Below, one piece after another: positions 6,589 to 13,535 of a DNA stretch of 64,000 nucleotides. A program made the position numbers and the translations under genes. The stretch spans positions 100,039-164,038 of the forward strand of contig CBEULR010000004.1 of assembly GCA_965544035.1 (NCBI GenBank). The letters run 5' to 3'. The first letter of the stretch is position 1; each line of letters opens with the position of its first letter. The stretch is from CBEULR01 sp965544035 (GTDB lineage Bacteria; Bacillota; Desulfotomaculia; Desulfotomaculales; Desulforudaceae). The notes under the pieces were generated by a model that had not been told where the DNA came from, did no database searches, and saw nothing but the letters and a program-made list of their open reading frames with translations.

Positions 6589-8709
6589 CTACAGCGTCAT
6601 CGTTACCGTCTTGGTGGCGGCGTCCCAGTCCACCTTTGCCCCGAAGGCTTCCGCCACCGCGCGGTAGGGCAGCATAATCCGCCCCGGCGGCGCCAGTTCC
6701 GGCGCGGCATCGATCGCGCTCTCTTTGCCGTTCACATTGAGGGACTTGACATTCACCGTCACCTTGACCACCGTGTCACCCTTGGTCAGCGTCGCGGTCT
6801 TGCCGTCCCACTCAATGTCTTCCTCACTCACGCCCAGGCTCAGCCCGACATAGCGCAGCGGCAAGTAGGTCCGCCCGTTCTTCAGATACGGGGCCACGTC
6901 CATCTTCTGCTTTACGCCCTGCACCGTGTACGAGGCCTCACCGATCACAAACAGCACATCGCCCGCCGGCACACCGCCGCCCGCGATCGCATTGGCCACC
7001 TTCGCCGCGGCGACCGCGCTCGGGAATATCCCGTCCGCGCCGATCTTGAACCCGCGCGTCACCCCCGCCAGAGCCGCCTTATCATTCACCTGGTTCACCG
7101 CAGGTCCGAATACCTCTACCACTACCGGCCCCGCCGCCGCAAAGCGGTCCAGCGTATAGGTGATATCGCTGATCTCAATCGTGCTGGCAAGCGTGCTCTG
7201 TGTCCGCACCGGAATGGTCAGCACATTATCCTTCAGCTCCACGCCGTTCACATCAATGTCAAGATCACCCTTCACCACGCGCACCTTGGGCATTTCCAGG
7301 CTGATCCGGTCCGGGAAGCGCACCAGCAGGTTCTTCCCGCGCAGCAGCGCCCCGGCCGCCCCTTCGGTCAGCGTGATCTTACCCGCCGGCTGGTCCTGTT
7401 TGCCGATGCCCACCCCCGGCTGGGCCGCCTGGGCCTGTACCGGCGCCAGCACCTTGGCCACCGTCACCTTACCGGTGACGCCCGCGCTGCCCCCGGCTTC
7501 AACCGTAAGATCGCCGGTAAAGTCGACCGCGATATCCACCTTCATATCCTTGAAGCTGATCTTGCCGACCTTGTTATCGCGGACCTGCTTCACACTATAC
7601 CGCAAGGTTTGCCCGTCATTAGCAATCTCGGGTGTTCCCGCAACGCCGAGACCGCCTTCGCCCTTGACCGAACCAAAGGAAGCCCACTTCGCGCCATCCG
7701 GCAACGACAGGGTAATCGTCCGGTCGGATGCCAGGCTGTCCGGCGCCGTTTCGGTCAACGCAAGCTCGCCGACCGCTGCCGCCAGCCGGCCCGCCAGAAC
7801 ATCCGGAACCGACCGCGCGGTAAGTTCGGCACCGTAATCCTGATACCGCGCCACCACCAGGCTGGCCGGGTCGGCCTTGGTGGCGCCCCCGAGCGTGGCC
7901 GTAACATCACCAAAAGGCGCGTCAACACCGCTCACCAGTACATCGGCGTTGATGCGTACCGTGCCCTGCGCCCGTTTCCCGGTCTCCACCACATCGACCG
8001 TCAGTATCCGCGGATTGGCACCGTCCACCGCTGCCGTCAGCTTGTATCCGCCCGTTTTCAGCACTTCCACCGACAGACTTTTAGCGTCCCAGAAAAACCC
8101 TGCGGGCAGCAAAAACTCCAGACTCCCCGCGCCGGCATTCAGCGCCCCCGGCGAGTTTTCGGTCACCAGGATGCTCACCTGTCCGCCCGAACTGCCGGTT
8201 TCCCCGATCACGGGCGGCTTGGCCACCGAGACACTGACCCGCGCATCCACAACCTCCCCGACGGTCACCACGTCACTGCCCAGCTGGCCGCTGAGGCCGG
8301 TGATCGTCAGCGGGATGTCCCCTTCTTCCAGCCCGGCCAGACCGGCGGACAACGGAATGACAAAGGTCGCCGCACTGGCCGCCGTCATCGCCTCCACCGT
8401 CATCAGAAACTCATTCGGCTTCTCGGTCGCCTTAAAGCTCATCAGCACCATTTCCGACTCCAGCGCGTGCATGTCCGCCGGCAGCACCACGGTGCACCCC
8501 TCCGGCAAAGCCGCCAACGCACTGTGCGTTCCCTTCTCCAGCGGCGCCACCCGCACGTGCAGGGAACCCAGCTTCGTCGGTTCCTCTCCGGGCGAAACCA
8601 CCTCCGGCGTCGTCAGCGCCCGGTACTCGGCCCCGGCCGCCCATGCGCCCACCGCCGCAAACAACACCGCCATAACCGTAATCAGAGCAATCAATACCGC
8701 TTTTCGCAC
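6589..8709 (-). CDS. Secreted protein with copper-amine-oxidase stalk domain (paralogue A)
   Basis: About 706 residues. I prefer GTG 8707-8709 over GTG 8716-8718: it is 8 nt from GGAGAGGGG and matches the start of the paralogue at 10176. A Sec signal peptide (VRKAVLIALITVMAVLFAAV) precedes several beta-sandwich-like modules of about 100-130 residues. The last 130 residues are a copper-amine-oxidase N1-like (stalk) domain with NGRTYLPLRYVGLSLGV and PGRIMLPYRAVAEAFGA. There is no catalytic amine oxidase domain, so no redox activity is implied. The middle modules match those of the protein at 13536 closely (GSAGVTGKVTVAKVLAPV against GSAGVSGEVVVAEVVAPI). Own terminator, so monocistronic. Probably a wall-associated structural protein; role unknown. 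Confidence 0.85.
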   Translation of the reverse strand: MRKAVLIALITVMAVLFAAVGAWAAGAEYRALTTPEVVSPGEEPTKLGSLHVRVAPLEKGTHSALAALPEGCTVVLPADMHALESEMVLMSFKATEKPNEFLMTVEAMTAASAATFVIPLSAGLAGLEEGDIPLTITGLSGQLGSDVVTVGEVVDARVSVSVAKPPVIGETGSSGGQVSILVTENSPGALNAGAGSLEFLLPAGFFWDAKSLSVEVLKTGGYKLTAAVDGANPRILTVDVVETGKRAQGTVRINADVLVSGVDAPFGDVTATLGGATKADPASLVVARYQDYGAELTARSVPDVLAGRLAAAVGELALTETAPDSLASDRTITLSLPDGAKWASFGSVKGEGGLGVAGTPEIANDGQTLRYSVKQVRDNKVGKISFKDMKVDIAVDFTGDLTVEAGGSAGVTGKVTVAKVLAPVQAQAAQPGVGIGKQDQPAGKITLTEGAAGALLRGKNLLVRFPDRISLEMPKVRVVKGDLDIDVNGVELKDNVLTIPVRTQSTLASTIEISDITYTLDRFAAAGPVVVEVFGPAVNQVNDKAALAGVTRGFKIGADGIFPSAVAAAKVANAIAGGGVPAGDVLFVIGEASYTVQGVKQKMDVAPYLKNGRTYLPLRYVGLSLGVSEEDIEWDGKTATLTKGDTVVKVTVNVKSLNVNGKESAIDAAPELAPPGRIMLPYRAVAEAFGAKVDWDAATKTVTMTL

Positions 8710-8753
8710 CAATCCCACCCCTCTCCAGAAGATTTATCCATGGTATCTATTTC

Positions 8754-8760
8754 TTCGACA
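8754..8760 (-). promoter_or_regulatory. Possible Spo0A box upstream of paralogue A
   Basis: Minus-strand TGTCGAA, 45 bp upstream of the GTG start, in the context GTGTCGAAGAA. The paralogue at 8917-10176 has the same sequence at nearly the same distance (42 bp), so the match could reflect common descent of the upstream region. Confidence 0.4.
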
Positions 8761-8802
8761 CCTGTCCACCGATAACCTACCGCCCACGAGGAAAAACTAC
8801 CC

Positions 8803-8846
8803 CGAAAAACAAAAATCCCCGGCTGCCGGTCGGCAATACCGGGGGT
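8803..8846 (-). terminator. Terminator after the 420-residue stalk-domain gene
   Basis: On the minus strand CCCCGG (8844-8839) pairs with CCGGGG (8822-8817), with an inner GCCGACCGGC hairpin, followed by ATTTTTGTTTTT. It separates paralogue B (upstream) from paralogue A. Confidence 0.85.
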
Positions 8847-8916
8847 TATGCTTGCCCCATTCTCCTCCTTGGAGAATAGTCCTACTCTTCTCTGGTCGGA
8901 TAGATACTAGACTCGT

Positions 8917-10176
8917 CTACAATTTCATTGTCACCGTCTTCGTCGCCGCGTCCCAGTCCGCTTTCGCCCCGAAGGCTTCCGCCACCGCACGGTAGGGCAG
9001 CATAATCCGCCCCGGCGGCGCTATCTCCGGCGCGGCGTCGATCGCCCTCTCTTGGCCGTTCACATTGACGGACTTGACATTCACCGCCACCTTGACCACC
9101 CTATCACCCTTGGTCAGCGTCGCGGTCTTGCCGTCCCATTCGATATTCTTCTCATCCACGCCCAGGCTCAGGCCGATATAGCGCAGCGGCAGGAAAGTCC
9201 TCCCGTCTTTCACATACGGAACGGTATCCATTTGCACCAATGTACCGTTCACATTATATTTCCCCGCGCCAATGGTAAACACCACCGTCCGCTCTTCCCG
9301 CGGCTCCGGCTCAGGCTCCGGTTCGGGCTCAGCCGCCGGTGTCTCATAGTGACCCACCAAGATTGTCCGTGCCGAAAGGTTACTCAGACCGCTGATCTCC
9401 GCCCGCACATCTCCGGGCGCCGCCCTCTCGGCGTCAATCTCCAGTTCGGCCCGCACAACCAGTTCGGCCCGCTTGGTGCTTTCCGTATCTACCCGTATCT
9501 CCAGCACCCGCCCATCAGTGACCGGGGTGACCGTCAATCCCTCGCCGCTCACCACTGTCCCTTCCGCCCTCGTCCAGGCAAAACCCTCCGGTAAAGTCAG
9601 CTTCACCGGGCTCCCTTTCCGCAGCAGCCGGGCCTTGTTCTCGCTGAGAGCGATTTCCACAGTGGCCTTGCCCCCGTCAAAGTCTGCCACCCGGCGGGTC
9701 TCTATAGTGATTTGCCCAGACCGGCCGGAACCAATCACAACCGCTCCGTCGCGGAGCTGACCCTCAATTGACATCACGCGCAGCTCCACATCGCCCTGAA
9801 GTCCGTCCGGTACTGTGCTTTTAAGAGGCAAGACAAAGGTGCACTTCCCTGTCATTTTCGGGGCCGTAATCACCCCCAAGAACTCATTATCCCCCACCTT
9901 GGTAGTGTTTAATTGAACATCCCCGTCCTCAAGGGCAGCAACATCTCCCGGGGCCTGTAGCTCAAACCCGCCGGGCAGTATGAACAGGGCCTTGTGCTCC
10001 CCGGCCGTTAACGGGTCAATTCTTATCACTAAACTTCCCAGATCCACCGGTGCCGGCTGGGGCGACAACCACGACTGCTTTTGAATAAAATCATATTCCG
10101 TCGATGCCCAGGCCCCCACTGCCGATAATAACACCACTGTTACAGCCGCCACGAACGTCATTACCGCCTTTCGCAC
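8917..10176 (-). CDS. Secreted protein with copper-amine-oxidase stalk domain (paralogue B)
   Basis: I start it at GTG 10174-10176 behind AAAGGGGTGGGG, giving about 419 residues that begin with a signal peptide (VRKAVMTFVAAVTVVLLSAV, then GAWA). Longer in-frame starts would precede the ribosome-binding site. There are two or three beta-rich modules, then a linker of alternating Pro and Glu (EPEPEPEPEP) and a C-terminal stalk domain of about 125 residues that is nearly the same as in paralogue A (NVNGQERAIDAAPEIAPPGR against NVNGKESAIDAAPELAPPGR). It is shorter than A because middle modules are absent. The near-identity of the C-termini suggests recent duplication or gene conversion. Monocistronic; no catalytic motif. 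Confidence 0.85.
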   Translation of the reverse strand: MRKAVMTFVAAVTVVLLSAVGAWASTEYDFIQKQSWLSPQPAPVDLGSLVIRIDPLTAGEHKALFILPGGFELQAPGDVAALEDGDVQLNTTKVGDNEFLGVITAPKMTGKCTFVLPLKSTVPDGLQGDVELRVMSIEGQLRDGAVVIGSGRSGQITIETRRVADFDGGKATVEIALSENKARLLRKGSPVKLTLPEGFAWTRAEGTVVSGEGLTVTPVTDGRVLEIRVDTESTKRAELVVRAELEIDAERAAPGDVRAEISGLSNLSARTILVGHYETPAAEPEPEPEPEPREERTVVFTIGAGKYNVNGTLVQMDTVPYVKDGRTFLPLRYIGLSLGVDEKNIEWDGKTATLTKGDRVVKVAVNVKSVNVNGQERAIDAAPEIAPPGRIMLPYRAVAEAFGAKADWDAATKTVTMKL

Positions 10177-10217
10177 AAACCCCACCCCTTTCCGGAATAT
10201 GGATTGACCTTGAGTTC

Positions 10218-10224
10218 TTCGACA
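10218..10224 (-). promoter_or_regulatory. Possible Spo0A box upstream of paralogue B
   Basis: Minus-strand TGTCGAA within GTGTCGAAGAACTCAAGG, 42 bp upstream of the GTG start. See the matching sites at 8754-8760 and 3401-3407. Confidence 0.4.
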
Positions 10225-10272
10225 CGGCATTTCCAATTCCCTGCCATCTAAAGCATAATTTCCCGCCACTAC

Positions 10273-10311
10273 AACAAAAAACCCCCGGCACCGCTCTTGA
10301 AGCGGTACCGG
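10273..10311 (-). terminator. Terminator of the stalk-protein / TolC / 203-residue operon
   Basis: Minus-strand CCGGTACCGCT-TCAAG-AGCGGTGCCGG with one mismatch, followed by a GGGG stretch and TTTTTTGTTG. It lies about 30 bp after the stop at 10341. Confidence 0.85.
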
Positions 10312-10340
10312 AAGCTTAAAAACAACACCTGAAATTCAAG

Positions 10341-10952
10341 TTAAAAACCGGACTTCCTTGACCGGAGGAGTTCCAGGGTAATCTGCTCCAGGGCATTGCG
10401 GAGCCATATCTCGCTTAGTTTAGGTACGAACCACGACGGGGGTCCGGAGGCCAGTGGATGATCCTGCGCCCGTGAACGCGCGTGGTACGCCGAATGCTGC
10501 ATAAGATAGTTTGACTCCCGTTTACCGGATTCCGGGTTGGTGTTCTGCACGAGCCTTGGTTCCGGGTTCGGAATGAAGGTAACGTGCCGCGGACCGTTCG
10601 CGCCACCCACAATATCATAGCGTACAATGTTCCCGAACGGGGTAACCTCGTAGTAGGTTTCATAAATGTCGTTGCTTGTGGAAACCCCATCCTTCTTGAA
10701 CTGCAGACCCGCGGGGGCGCGCTGCGGGTCCAGCAGTCCCCACCGGTATGCGTTGTCCGTCTCCGGCGTCCAGTCGGGCGAAGACCGGGGCACACGCTCC
10801 GGCGCCGCCGTTTCCTTTGCCCGGTCGGTTCCCATACCGGATTCCAGTGCCATCCGTAATTGCGCATCAAAGGACTCCGCCCCGCCGGCCGGTGTTCTCT
10901 GCGTCTCCTTGGCCGGCAAAACCTGATCACCGGAAACCGGGGTAACACGCAT
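10341..10952 (-). CDS. Hypothetical protein, third gene of the TolC operon
   Basis: A 203-residue protein I do not recognise. There is no signal peptide or membrane segment. The first 80 residues are polar and probably disordered (TPETDNAY, ERVPRSSP). The middle (EVTPFGNIVRYDIVGGANGP, then RHVTFIPNPEPRLVQNTNPE) looks like a small beta-rich domain, and the end is a short helix (LRNALEQITLELLRSRKSGF). It starts 19 bp after the TolC-like gene behind GGAGGGATAGGC and is followed by a strong terminator, so it is the last gene of a three-gene operon. A protein without a signal sequence encoded with two exported proteins could be a cytoplasmic partner or chaperone, but that is only context. Confidence 0.75.
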   Translation of the reverse strand: MRVTPVSGDQVLPAKETQRTPAGGAESFDAQLRMALESGMGTDRAKETAAPERVPRSSPDWTPETDNAYRWGLLDPQRAPAGLQFKKDGVSTSNDIYETYYEVTPFGNIVRYDIVGGANGPRHVTFIPNPEPRLVQNTNPESGKRESNYLMQHSAYHARSRAQDHPLASGPPSWFVPKLSEIWLRNALEQITLELLRSRKSGF

Positions 10953-10971
10953 GCCTATCCCTCCGTTAGCC

Positions 10972-12060
10972 CTACTCCAAGCTGACCGCCCAAGGCTTTT
11001 CCACAGCCAGTTTCAGATAGGCGTGCTGGCACTTAAGATACAATAAATTGTGCTCCATATTGGCTAAAGCAGCCTCCGCCGCCGCCACATCTGCTTTCGT
11101 CACCATTCCCAGATCATATTTAAGCTTTGTAAGACGGAGATCCTCCTGCGCTATCTTTACCGCTTCCTCCAATGTCGGATAATCTTCCTCCAGATTGGTC
11201 AGACGATAATACAGCGTACGGGTCAACAAGCGCGTCAGGTCGGCGGCGCTCATCGCGTCGAGTTCCGCTTGCTCGACTTCGATCTTTCGTGCCTGGTAGG
11301 GCCGGTACTCCCCGCTATAGAACATTATATTCTCCAGATACTTTTGCATAGTCGCCCTTTCCTGCGCCAGCAAAACGGCCGGACTCTGGTTAATCACCCG
11401 TTGAACCGCAGTTTCCACATTCGGCACGCTGGTCGGGCTGTACTCCACATCATCCACCAGTATCGGGCGGTTCCCCGAGCCCAGACCAATTAGTTGATTA
11501 AGCCTGGTATAAGCCTGGGCCAGCTCGTTCTCCGCCTTCGCCAGTTCGGCCTCCGCGGCCGCGTGTCCCGCCTCCGCCTTGGAGAGAGTATGCGGGTTAA
11601 TCAACCCCACCTGGGCACTGGCCCGGGCCTTCCGCCATTCCCACTCCGCCTGCTCAAGGGATTTTTCCTTCGCGGCCACCTTGCCCCGGGCCTGCAGCAC
11701 ATCCCAATACTTCTGGCACACGTCAAGCACCACTTTGTCCTCTTGAATACTCCGGGACCTTATCGACATCTGCAAATTTAGATCGGCCATAAGCAGGCTG
11801 TACCAGGCGCTCTCCACCACCGGGTTGCCCGAAATGCCCAACGGGATATAATCCAGCTGTTCGGACTGATGGGCGCGCAGTTCCCGTGTCCGCTCCACAT
11901 CCAGCCGTGCCTTGCGGAGCTCCTTACTGTTCTTCAGGGCCAAGTCAATCGCCTCATGCAAGGTGAGCTCCCGTTCCGCCTGCGTGTCGGCGGCAGCCGG
12001 GCTGCACAAAAACGCCGTAATCAAAACCACAGCCAGAAACACCTGTGCTATTCTTTGCAA
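10972..12060 (-). CDS. TolC / outer-membrane efflux protein family
   Basis: 362 residues with a signal peptide (QRIAQVFLAVVLITAFLCSP, then AAA) and the TolC pattern: LTLHEAIDLALKNSKELRKA at the start of the first helical hairpin, long amphipathic coiled coils rich in Ala, Glu and Lys (AEAGHAAAEAELAKAENELA, then QAYTRLNQLIG), and a second repeat near 270-350 (LEEAVKIAQEDLRLTKLKYD). TolC proteins are usually 420-480 residues; the sequence between the two halves is short, so the beta-barrel strands may be reduced. It starts at TTG 12058-12060, 58 bp after the stalk-domain gene, in the same operon. In a presumed single-membrane spore-former a TolC-like protein cannot form the usual outer-membrane channel, so it may be a periplasm-like or wall-associated helical protein. 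Confidence 0.8.
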   Translation of the reverse strand: MQRIAQVFLAVVLITAFLCSPAAADTQAERELTLHEAIDLALKNSKELRKARLDVERTRELRAHQSEQLDYIPLGISGNPVVESAWYSLLMADLNLQMSIRSRSIQEDKVVLDVCQKYWDVLQARGKVAAKEKSLEQAEWEWRKARASAQVGLINPHTLSKAEAGHAAAEAELAKAENELAQAYTRLNQLIGLGSGNRPILVDDVEYSPTSVPNVETAVQRVINQSPAVLLAQERATMQKYLENIMFYSGEYRPYQARKIEVEQAELDAMSAADLTRLLTRTLYYRLTNLEEDYPTLEEAVKIAQEDLRLTKLKYDLGMVTKADVAAAEAALANMEHNLLYLKCQHAYLKLAVEKPWAVSLE

Positions 12061-12118
12061 CTATAACAACTCCCATCCGCACCGTTTGACCGTCCAAACA
12101 AACAGGCACAAACGGCCC

Positions 12119-13369
12119 CTAAATAGTTATACTCACCGTTCTATCCTCAGGATCCCAGTCCACATCGGCCCCAAAAGCCTCCGCGATAAACCGGTACGGC
12201 AACATCACCCGGCCCTGCACCAACTGTGACGCCACATCCATCTCCACTGTCGTCCCGTTCACGATTAGCTGCTTTGTTCCGGGCCTGGTTTTAATTGTCT
12301 TGCCGTGCCCGGTCAGTGTGGCCACGGCTCCATCCCACTTGATATCATCGGGCTCAACCCCCAGGCTAAGCCCCACATATCTCAAGGGCAAGAACAGACG
12401 CCCTTCTTTAATATACGGTACCACGTCCAGCGTCAGGGAGGTGCCGTTGACGATGTACAGATCCCGTCCCACGAAGAACCGGGCCTCTATTTCCGGGGCG
12501 GTCGCCCGCGCCAGCACGAGCGTGACATCGCGGGGCAGATCGATGCCGCTCACGCGCACCTTGACGTCACCCTCGAGCAGGGTTCTATGCGCGGCCACAA
12601 AGCCGGACAGCGCGAAACTGCCCTTGTTACGGACTGCCGTCTCCCGGATGTCCACATAAAGCTGTCCCGGGTTATCCTCATCCACCCGGGCCGTCGGCTC
12701 ATAGCCTCCATCCAGCACTACCTCGGCCTCCGCCGCCCCCCAGCTGAACCCCTCCGGCAGGTCAAACCGCAGCGTGCCCGATCCGGCGCGCAGAGTTGCT
12801 TTCTTCGATTCAGCCACCTCCAACCGGAAGGGAATTTCCAGCCCGGGGGTGATCGCACGCACCACCGTGGGCGTGCTTGACAGATTCACTTCACCACCGG
12901 CTATGCGTCCGATCAGAAGCTCGTCATTGGTAAACTGGCCATCGATGGCATTAACCTTGAGCGTGATGTCCCCTTTCGCCCCCGACGGCACCATAACACT
13001 TACCGGCACCGAAAAAGTCAGTTCCCGGGGGTCACCCGTATACACTATCCGCAGACCGAATTCGTTCTTCTGGCCCGTAACCGTGATATCCATAGATACG
13101 TGCGGATTCTCCGTCGCCCGAACCGGCCCCTCCACCACGGCCGTGTAGCCCTGGGGCAAGGCCACGATCGCGTGATGCTCCCCTTCCTGCAAAGGGGAGA
13201 ACTCAACGACAAGCATACCGAGGCTCACCGCCTGGGTCTGCGGCGCGGTCACCGTGGTCACCCCGGTTGTCCGGTAAGATACCTTTTCCGCACCCGCTGC
13301 AAAACCCGGAAACAGCAGCAACACCACTGCCAGCACCAAACCCCGTACCCACCAACTGTGCTTGGACAT
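12119..13369 (-). CDS. Secreted protein with copper-amine-oxidase stalk domain (paralogue C)
   Basis: I start it at ATG 13367-13369, 8 nt behind GGGGGAGGG, giving about 416 residues with a signal peptide (SKHSWWVRGLVLAVVLLLFP, then GFAAGA). Two beta-sandwich modules occupy about 30-290 (SLGMLVVEFSPLQEGEHHAI resembles the first module of all four paralogues), and the C-terminal stalk domain has EGRLFLPLRYVGLSLGV and QGRVMLPYRFIAEAFGA. It is first gene of an operon with the TolC-like gene and the 203-residue protein, driven by a good sigma-A-type promoter at 13429-13457. Unlike the other three it is not monocistronic, so its function may be tied to the TolC-like protein. Confidence 0.85.
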   Translation of the reverse strand: MSKHSWWVRGLVLAVVLLLFPGFAAGAEKVSYRTTGVTTVTAPQTQAVSLGMLVVEFSPLQEGEHHAIVALPQGYTAVVEGPVRATENPHVSMDITVTGQKNEFGLRIVYTGDPRELTFSVPVSVMVPSGAKGDITLKVNAIDGQFTNDELLIGRIAGGEVNLSSTPTVVRAITPGLEIPFRLEVAESKKATLRAGSGTLRFDLPEGFSWGAAEAEVVLDGGYEPTARVDEDNPGQLYVDIRETAVRNKGSFALSGFVAAHRTLLEGDVKVRVSGIDLPRDVTLVLARATAPEIEARFFVGRDLYIVNGTSLTLDVVPYIKEGRLFLPLRYVGLSLGVEPDDIKWDGAVATLTGHGKTIKTRPGTKQLIVNGTTVEMDVASQLVQGRVMLPYRFIAEAFGADVDWDPEDRTVSITI

Positions 13370-13428
13370 CCAAAGACCCTCCCCCGCCCGAAAAAATGTT
13401 GCTTTCAAACCAAGTAAGTGTCATGGCC

Positions 13429-13457
13429 AGTATAAATTGCCTTGCCGCCCCTGTCAA
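13429..13457 (-). promoter_or_regulatory. Sigma-A-type promoter of the stalk-protein / TolC operon
   Basis: Minus-strand TTGACA (13457-13452), a 17-bp spacer, and TATACT (13434-13429), 60 bp upstream of the ATG at 13369. -35 is perfect and -10 matches 5 of 6. Confidence 0.75.
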
Positions 13458-13472
13458 CGCCACTGGTTTATA

Positions 13473-13504
13473 AAAAAACCCGGGTCCGAAGACCCGGGTT
13501 TTTT
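13473..13504. terminator. Symmetric terminator after the 718-residue stalk-domain gene
   Basis: A perfect 14-bp stem, AAAAAACCCGGGTC (13473-13486) with GACCCGGGTTTTTT (13491-13504), loop CGAA. It terminates the minus-strand gene at 13536 and isolates it from the promoter at 13429-13457. The A/T flanks make it bidirectional. Confidence 0.95.
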
Positions 13505-13535
13505 ATACGGTTCCGTTATCCGATGGCTGTTGTGT

